A DNA stretch of 47,153 nt from an uncultured Muribaculaceae bacterium. Lineage in GTDB: Bacteria; Bacteroidota; Bacteroidia; Bacteroidales; Muribaculaceae. The stretch spans positions 1 through 47,153 of the forward strand of contig CAJTKG010000022.1 in the NCBI GenBank assembly GCA_910576935.1, in the 5' to 3' direction. This document shows positions 43,189 through 47,153 of the stretch, piece by piece. Position 1 is the first letter of the stretch. Every line of letters starts with the position of its first letter. The notes under the pieces were generated by a model that was given only the letters and a program-made list of their open reading frames with translations, did not search any database and had not been told where the DNA came from. The translations under genes were made by a program, and so were the position numbers.

Positions 43189-44403
43189 ATGAAAAAGATT
43201 TTCGACAGCATCAACATCTGGATTTCGTCGGTCGGACGTGCGTTTGCCCGCGAATGGTCGTTGGTGCTCAAAGACATAGGCGTCCTGCTCTTTTTTCTCG
43301 CTCTGCCGCTTCTCTATCCCATAGCCTATACTCTTATCTATAACCCCGAAGTGGTCGACCGGCTTCCTGTCGCCGTTGTCGACAACAGCCGCACGGCCAA
43401 GTCGCGTGAGTTTATCCGTCAGGCATCGGCCGCTCCGGCGATAAGCATCTACGGCTATGCCGATGATCTGGCCGAGGCCCGGCGCTGGGTTCACGGCGGC
43501 GACGTCTATGGCGTGATTGTCATTCCGCGCGACTATGCCCGCGACCTCGGTTCGGGGCAACAGGCCACCGTCGAGTTCTATGCCGATATGTCGCTGTTGC
43601 TGCGTTATCGCGCATTGTTGTCGGCCCTGACCGAGTTACAGATAAAGATTACCGGCGACGTCACCATGTCGCGTGTCGAACAGGCCGGGGCTGCCGGCAT
43701 GATATCTATGCCGATAAACAGCAGCAGCCACTTCCTGGGTGATACCGAGCAAGGCTTCGCCTCGTTTATCATGCCCGGCATCGTCATCCTCATACTACAG
43801 CAGAGCATGCTGCTCGGCGTTACTTTTATCGGCGGCACATCGCGCGAGCGTCGCCGGCGCAACGGAGGCATCGACGCGCTCCGCCCCGACGATATGCCGG
43901 TGTCGGCGACGATATGGGGGCGCACTCTGTGTTATACGGTCTTTTACATCCCGATGACATTATATGTCGTCAAAGTAATCCCCGAGATATTCAACCTGCC
44001 CCACTATGGCAGCGCCGTCGACTACCTCCCGTTTATCTTGCCCATGCTCATAGCCACGGCATTCCTCGGCCAGGCCCTCACATGGTTTATCAAAGAGCGT
44101 GAGACTCCTTTCCTTATCGTCGTCTTCACATCTGTTGTTTTCCTATTCCTCTCGGGACTGACCTGGCCTCGTTACGCCATGGGTCCGATATGGTACTGGG
44201 TCGGAAACCTTGTCCCCGCGACCTGGGGCATCGAAGGTTTCATACGCATCAACAGCAACGCCGCCACTCTCGCCGAGTCATCGCGCCCGTTCATCGCAAT
44301 GTGGATTCTCTGTGCGATCTACTTTGTCGCGGCGTGGGGTGTTGACGCGGCCATACGGCGGCGCGGACGACGGCAGGCTGCGACAGTTGCCGCAGACAGC
44401 TGA
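43189..44403 (+). CDS. ABC-2 type permease
   Basis: 404 residues with the same layout as its upstream partner: N-terminal segment (DIGVLLFFLALPLLYPIAYT), periplasmic domain starting LPVAVVDNSRTAKSREFI, then C-terminal membrane segments. The end carries a basic tail (AIRRRGRRQAAT). Last gene of the operon. No ATP-binding subunit is encoded in the operon or elsewhere in the window, so the energy source must come from another locus or the proteins work differently. Confidence 0.88.
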   Translation: MKKIFDSINIWISSVGRAFAREWSLVLKDIGVLLFFLALPLLYPIAYTLIYNPEVVDRLPVAVVDNSRTAKSREFIRQASAAPAISIYGYADDLAEARRWVHGGDVYGVIVIPRDYARDLGSGQQATVEFYADMSLLLRYRALLSALTELQIKITGDVTMSRVEQAGAAGMISMPINSSSHFLGDTEQGFASFIMPGIVILILQQSMLLGVTFIGGTSRERRRRNGGIDALRPDDMPVSATIWGRTLCYTVFYIPMTLYVVKVIPEIFNLPHYGSAVDYLPFILPMLIATAFLGQALTWFIKERETPFLIVVFTSVVFLFLSGLTWPRYAMGPIWYWVGNLVPATWGIEGFIRINSNAATLAESSRPFIAMWILCAIYFVAAWGVDAAIRRRGRRQAATVAADS

Positions 44404-44455
44404 AAATAGAATTATTAAAAAACACAACTCATAACCAAAATTCAAACACTCTCCG

Positions 44456-45142
44456 ATGAAACAACTCATATTATTGCGCCACGGCCAAAGTCTGTGGAAT
44501 CTTGAAGACCGTTTTACCGGCTGGACCGATATAGATCTAAGCAATAAAGGACGCGCCGAAGCCGTCGAAGCCGGCCGGCGTCTTGTCGCAGCCGGCATAA
44601 TGCCCGATTACTGTTTCACTTCATACCTGCGGCGCGCCATACACACGCTCGATATCGTGCTCGACAACATCGACCGTTGCTGGCTGCCCGTTGTCAAAGA
44701 CTGGCATCTCAACGAACGTCATTACGGCGCGTTACAGGGACTCAACAAGACCGATACGGCCCGCCGCGTCGGTCAGGAGCAGGTGCATATATGGCGGCGC
44801 AGCTACGATGTGGCGCCTCCCGCTCTGACACACGACGATCCGCGCTTTCCCGGCAACGATCCGGCTTATAAAGATCTTGCGGCCGACGAACTGCCGCTCA
44901 CCGAATCACTTGCCGACACCGTCCGCCGCGTTGAAATCTGCCGCGAGGAGTTGATTGTGCCCGCATTGCGTCATTACGGCACCGTGCTGATAGCCGCTCA
45001 CGGCAACAGCCTGAGAGCGCTTGCGATGAAGCTTCTCAATCTATCGCCGCAGGAAATCGTTTCGGTCGAAATACCAACCGGTTCGCTTTGGATGTTTACA
45101 CTTGATGACTATCTCCGCGTCACGGCCAACCGCTATATTTGA
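44456..45142 (+). CDS. gpmA: 2,3-bisphosphoglycerate-dependent phosphoglycerate mutase
   Basis: 228 residues. It interconverts 3- and 2-phosphoglycerate in glycolysis. The phosphohistidine motif is LLRHGQSLWNLEDRFTGW; the second His is in VLIAAHGNSLRALAM; HLNERHYGALQGLNK holds the catalytic Glu. The family is usually about 230-250 residues. Transcribed after the efflux operon (52-base gap) and convergent with upp. Confidence 0.95.
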   Translation: MKQLILLRHGQSLWNLEDRFTGWTDIDLSNKGRAEAVEAGRRLVAAGIMPDYCFTSYLRRAIHTLDIVLDNIDRCWLPVVKDWHLNERHYGALQGLNKTDTARRVGQEQVHIWRRSYDVAPPALTHDDPRFPGNDPAYKDLAADELPLTESLADTVRRVEICREELIVPALRHYGTVLIAAHGNSLRALAMKLLNLSPQEIVSVEIPTGSLWMFTLDDYLRVTANRYI

Positions 45143-45152
45143 CCTATGCCCC

Positions 45153-45173
45153 AAAGCACGTAGGTGCCTTTTT
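45153..45173 (+). terminator. Weak terminator between gpmA and upp
   Basis: A short stem GCAC/GTGC with flanking A/T pairing and a T-run. It lies between two convergent genes. Confidence 0.4.
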
Positions 45174-45181
45174 GCTCCTGA

Positions 45182-45835
45182 CTATTCCTTGATGCCGTAG
45201 GCGAGGTCGCCGGCATCGCCAAGACCGGGCACGATATAGCTGTGGGCATTGATCTTGTCGTCGACGACGCCAAGCCACAGCGACGTGTTTTCGGCGGGAA
45301 GAACCTTCTTGAGATAATCGACAGCCTGACGCGAGGCGATGACCGAGGCTATATGCACGTGTGCCGGTGTGCCTTTGGTGAGAAGAGCCTTGTAGCTCAG
45401 CTCCATCGAGGCGCCTGTCGCGAGCATCGGGTCGCAGAGTATCAATGTCTTGCCGTCGAGAGATGGAGATGCGAGATATTCGATGCAGATGTCGAAATTC
45501 TCTTTTTCTTTATATTTGCGGTATGCCGACACGAATGCGTTTTCAGCGTTGTCGAAATAGCGTAGGAATCCCTGATGGAAAGGTACGCCGGCGCGGAAGA
45601 TCGTGCCGAGCACGATTTCCTCGTCGATGACATTACACTTGGCCTTGTCAAGAGGCGTTGTGATTTCGACAGTCTTATATTTCAGCGTTTTGCTGATCTC
45701 ATAGGCCATGATTTCGCCCAGACGTTCGAGATTGCGGCGGAAGCGCAGGCGGTCGCTCTGTATGTCGACATTACGCATCTCCATCAGATATTGGCTGACC
45801 AAAGAGTTGGTGTCTGCAAATACTGTTTCTTTCAT
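45182..45835 (-). CDS. upp: Uracil phosphoribosyltransferase
   Basis: 217 residues from the ATG at 45835 (MKETVFADTNSL). A longer open frame exists upstream, but the promoter lies 45862-45891, so the longer start is excluded. It salvages uracil to UMP. The PRPP-binding segment is LILCDPMLATGASM, and the uracil-binding end IVPGLGDAGDLAYG is intact. The Upp family length is normal. Confidence 0.95.
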   Translation of the reverse strand: MKETVFADTNSLVSQYLMEMRNVDIQSDRLRFRRNLERLGEIMAYEISKTLKYKTVEITTPLDKAKCNVIDEEIVLGTIFRAGVPFHQGFLRYFDNAENAFVSAYRKYKEKENFDICIEYLASPSLDGKTLILCDPMLATGASMELSYKALLTKGTPAHVHIASVIASRQAVDYLKKVLPAENTSLWLGVVDDKINAHSYIVPGLGDAGDLAYGIKE

Positions 45836-45861
45836 ATATCGTTTTTTTGATTTCAATGATG

Positions 45862-45891
45862 CAAATTTAGGGTATTGCAGTGAAATAACAA
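45862..45891 (-). promoter_or_regulatory. Promoter of upp
   Basis: On the minus strand TTG (45891-45889), 19-base spacer and TAAATTTG (45869-45862), 26 bases before the ATG at 45835. Confidence 0.8.
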
Positions 45892-46728
45892 TCAGCGATA
45901 CTGAATTTGCGTGATCGAAAACGGATTTTTTATCGCTGCTTCGGCGGCTTCCTGCGCAAGACGGCGTTGCGGAGCGTTGACGCGGGCGGGAGAGTAGGGG
46001 TTGCCGACAACATCGTGGCCGAAGAGCACGCCGTACCATGTGCAAGCGGCGATATATCGTCCGAGCGTGTAGCTCAGGTGATAGCCGTCGCGGGTGAGAT
46101 CGTCGCCGAGTGCCGAGGTGCGCGCGTCCTGTATGGCCGTGCCGCAAGGTATCACTCCCTTTAGCTCCTGATTGTCGGCGAGAGCCTTTCGGGCGGCCTC
46201 GACAATGGCGCGATACATCTTGATCTGGCTTTTACCGTAGTTCTTGAATCCGTCGTGCTTCGAGTCGGGTGAGTAGGCCCACGTCATATGCCACAGGAAG
46301 ACAGGACGGGCGCCTACGGCCTTGCGCACCATCGCGATTAGCTCGGGCAGACGCTCGAACGTTTCATATTGACCCGAAAAGTGGCTGGCCTGCTGAAAGG
46401 TGATATAGTCCCATTCTTCGTCGGCAAGGGCGCGCGATATCGTGCAGGCGGCGATTGTGTCGACGTGGCCGTCGGTTGCGATCTTGCGGTAGCTGTATTC
46501 GCCCTTGTCGCCTTTCATGTTGTTATAGTGGCGTTCTATCGAGCAGCCCGGGAAGTAGAGGTTGCCGATGACAATTTCTTCGCCTCCCGCGACGGTGAGA
46601 TCGTGCATTTCCTGTTCGAGGGCATCTTCTGAAAAACTGTTGCCGATGGCAAGCACTTTGATTTGACGGGCCGATGCGCCAAGGGCGACGGCGGCGAGAA
46701 TGAAGAGACTGAGGATGTATTTCTGCAT
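45892..46728 (-). CDS. DUF4886 (SGNH-hydrolase-like) exported protein
   Basis: 278 residues with a signal peptide (YILSLFILAAVALGASARQ). The DUF4886 family starts with VLAIGNSFSEDALE (block I with the Ser), has WDYITFQQASHFSG (a block with Gln) and ends with RDGYHLSYTLGRY (Asp/His pair). The layout suggests an SGNH-type esterase, perhaps acting on polysaccharide substituents. Transcribed on the minus strand, 20 bases after the HTH fragment. Confidence 0.85.
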   Translation of the reverse strand: MQKYILSLFILAAVALGASARQIKVLAIGNSFSEDALEQEMHDLTVAGGEEIVIGNLYFPGCSIERHYNNMKGDKGEYSYRKIATDGHVDTIAACTISRALADEEWDYITFQQASHFSGQYETFERLPELIAMVRKAVGARPVFLWHMTWAYSPDSKHDGFKNYGKSQIKMYRAIVEAARKALADNQELKGVIPCGTAIQDARTSALGDDLTRDGYHLSYTLGRYIAACTWYGVLFGHDVVGNPYSPARVNAPQRRLAQEAAEAAIKNPFSITQIQYR

Positions 46729-46747
46729 TGCTGTTATTGTTATATTG

Positions 46748-46978
46748 TTATTTGAAATCTATCAGAAACTGTACGAGCGACTCTTTGTCTTTGATGTCGA
46801 GCTTTTTGCGCAGCCGGTAACGCGCCGTTTCGACACCGCGCACGGTCAGACTCGTGAATTTGGCTATGTCTTTGGTGCTTAGATTGAGACGCAGAAGCGC
46901 GCAAAAGCGCAGGTCGACGGGCGTCAGCGACGGATACCGGGCCACGAGATTGTATGGGCATGAAAACGAAACGAGCAA
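46748..46978 (-). pseudogene. LuxR-type helix-turn-helix fragment
   Basis: The last ~60 residues (LVARYPSLTPVDLRFCALLR, then LSTKDIAKFTSLTVRGVETA) are a LuxR/GerE helix-turn-helix, in the form found at the C terminus of large Bacteroidales regulators with TPR or sensor domains. No ATG is present in this frame; only a TTG at 46978. Further upstream the frame stays open but no longer resembles such a regulator, and an 11-base repeat array follows. So the gene is probably N-terminally truncated; a short stand-alone HTH is possible. Confidence 0.55.
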
Positions 46979-47084
46979 CGGTGTGAATGTCGGTCGGCTG
47001 TGAAATGTGCTGATGTTCAGTGTGTTTTGGCGGTTTGGGAGTGGTTGGTCGGGAAAAACGAAACGTGCAAAAACTTGAATTTGC

Positions 47085-47153
47085 TTTAATCCGGCTTTAA
47101 TTTTTGGGGCGGTCCGTTTAATCGGTGTTTAACGGGGCTTTAATCGGACTTTA
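47085..47153. repeat. 11-base phased TTTAA repeat array
   Basis: TTTAA starts at 47085, 47096, 47117, 47128 and 47139, with TTTA at 47150 running off the edge. Steps are 11 bases, except one of 21. Most units read TTTAAtcGGnn. The unit at 47106/47107 is degenerate. One helical turn per unit suggests a protein-binding or bent-DNA array, or a minisatellite. Confidence 0.65.

Noticed and set aside
45836..46147. Long N-terminal extension of Upp
   Set aside because: The extension overlaps the end of the DUF4886 gene in another frame and lies upstream of the upp promoter; the arginine-rich composition is that of a shadow frame.

Overview
The window looks like chromosomal DNA of a Bacteroidales bacterium, most likely a gut member of the Muribaculaceae/Bacteroides type. 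The evidence is TAnnTTTG -7 boxes with TTG/TTTG about 19-21 bases upstream, almost no Shine-Dalgarno sites, gliding-type genes gldE and gldD, type IX secretion sorting tails, and the rpmF-fabH-era-der cluster. Most genes are moderately GC-rich. A few AT-rich patches (about 1-1906, 16600-17200 and 21400-22200) look like accessory DNA. The genus assignment is inference.

Layout. 3-1906: AT-rich accessory block with the end of an unknown gene, two small exported proteins and two small membrane proteins. 2181-3824: PEP carboxykinase. 3972-10422: tightly packed plus-strand run of phoH, purC, menG, a DUF3078 outer-membrane protein, two exported unknowns, mtnN and an AlbA_2 protein. 10507-14889: DUF177, rpmF, fabH, era and der. 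15069-16451: exported propeller-like protein with a C-terminal tail. 16568-17326: a DUF4160/DUF2442 toxin-antitoxin-like cassette (DUF4160 frameshifted) between two copies of a 40-base hairpin repeat. 20903-17384, minus strand: metY-metX-hom, preceded by a Met/Cys-rich leader peptide and an intrinsic terminator. 21282-22082: tRNA-Ala(GGC) followed by MntA-HepT. 24663-22211, minus strand: gldE, gldD and a phosphopantetheinyl transferase. 24923-25432: a GNAT. 25672-33468: a giant subtilisin-like protease with a type IX tail. 33820-39173: argS, a BI-1 membrane protein, a PepSY-like lipoprotein, ald and panB. 39469-44403: TolC, HlyD and two ABC-2 permeases without an ATPase. 44456-46728: gpmA, upp and a DUF4886 protein. 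The window ends with a LuxR-type helix-turn-helix fragment and an 11-base-phased repeat array.

The most interesting item is the leader of the methionine operon. A 28-codon open reading frame on the minus strand (21077-20991) carries eight Met codons, five of them packed near the end together with two Cys codons. Directly after its stop codon lies a segment that pairs with the 5' arm of a strong terminator. That terminator ends only a few bases before the metY start codon. This is the geometry of ribosome-mediated transcription attenuation sensing Met (and perhaps Cys) charging. I do not recall this arrangement being described for methionine genes in Bacteroidota. There is no SAM riboswitch or T-box that I can see.

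Both toxin-antitoxin-like cassettes start from promoters whose -33 element is formed by the end of a near-identical terminator (16641-16675 and 21365-21398). This suggests a shared entry or reuse mechanism at tRNA-type terminators.
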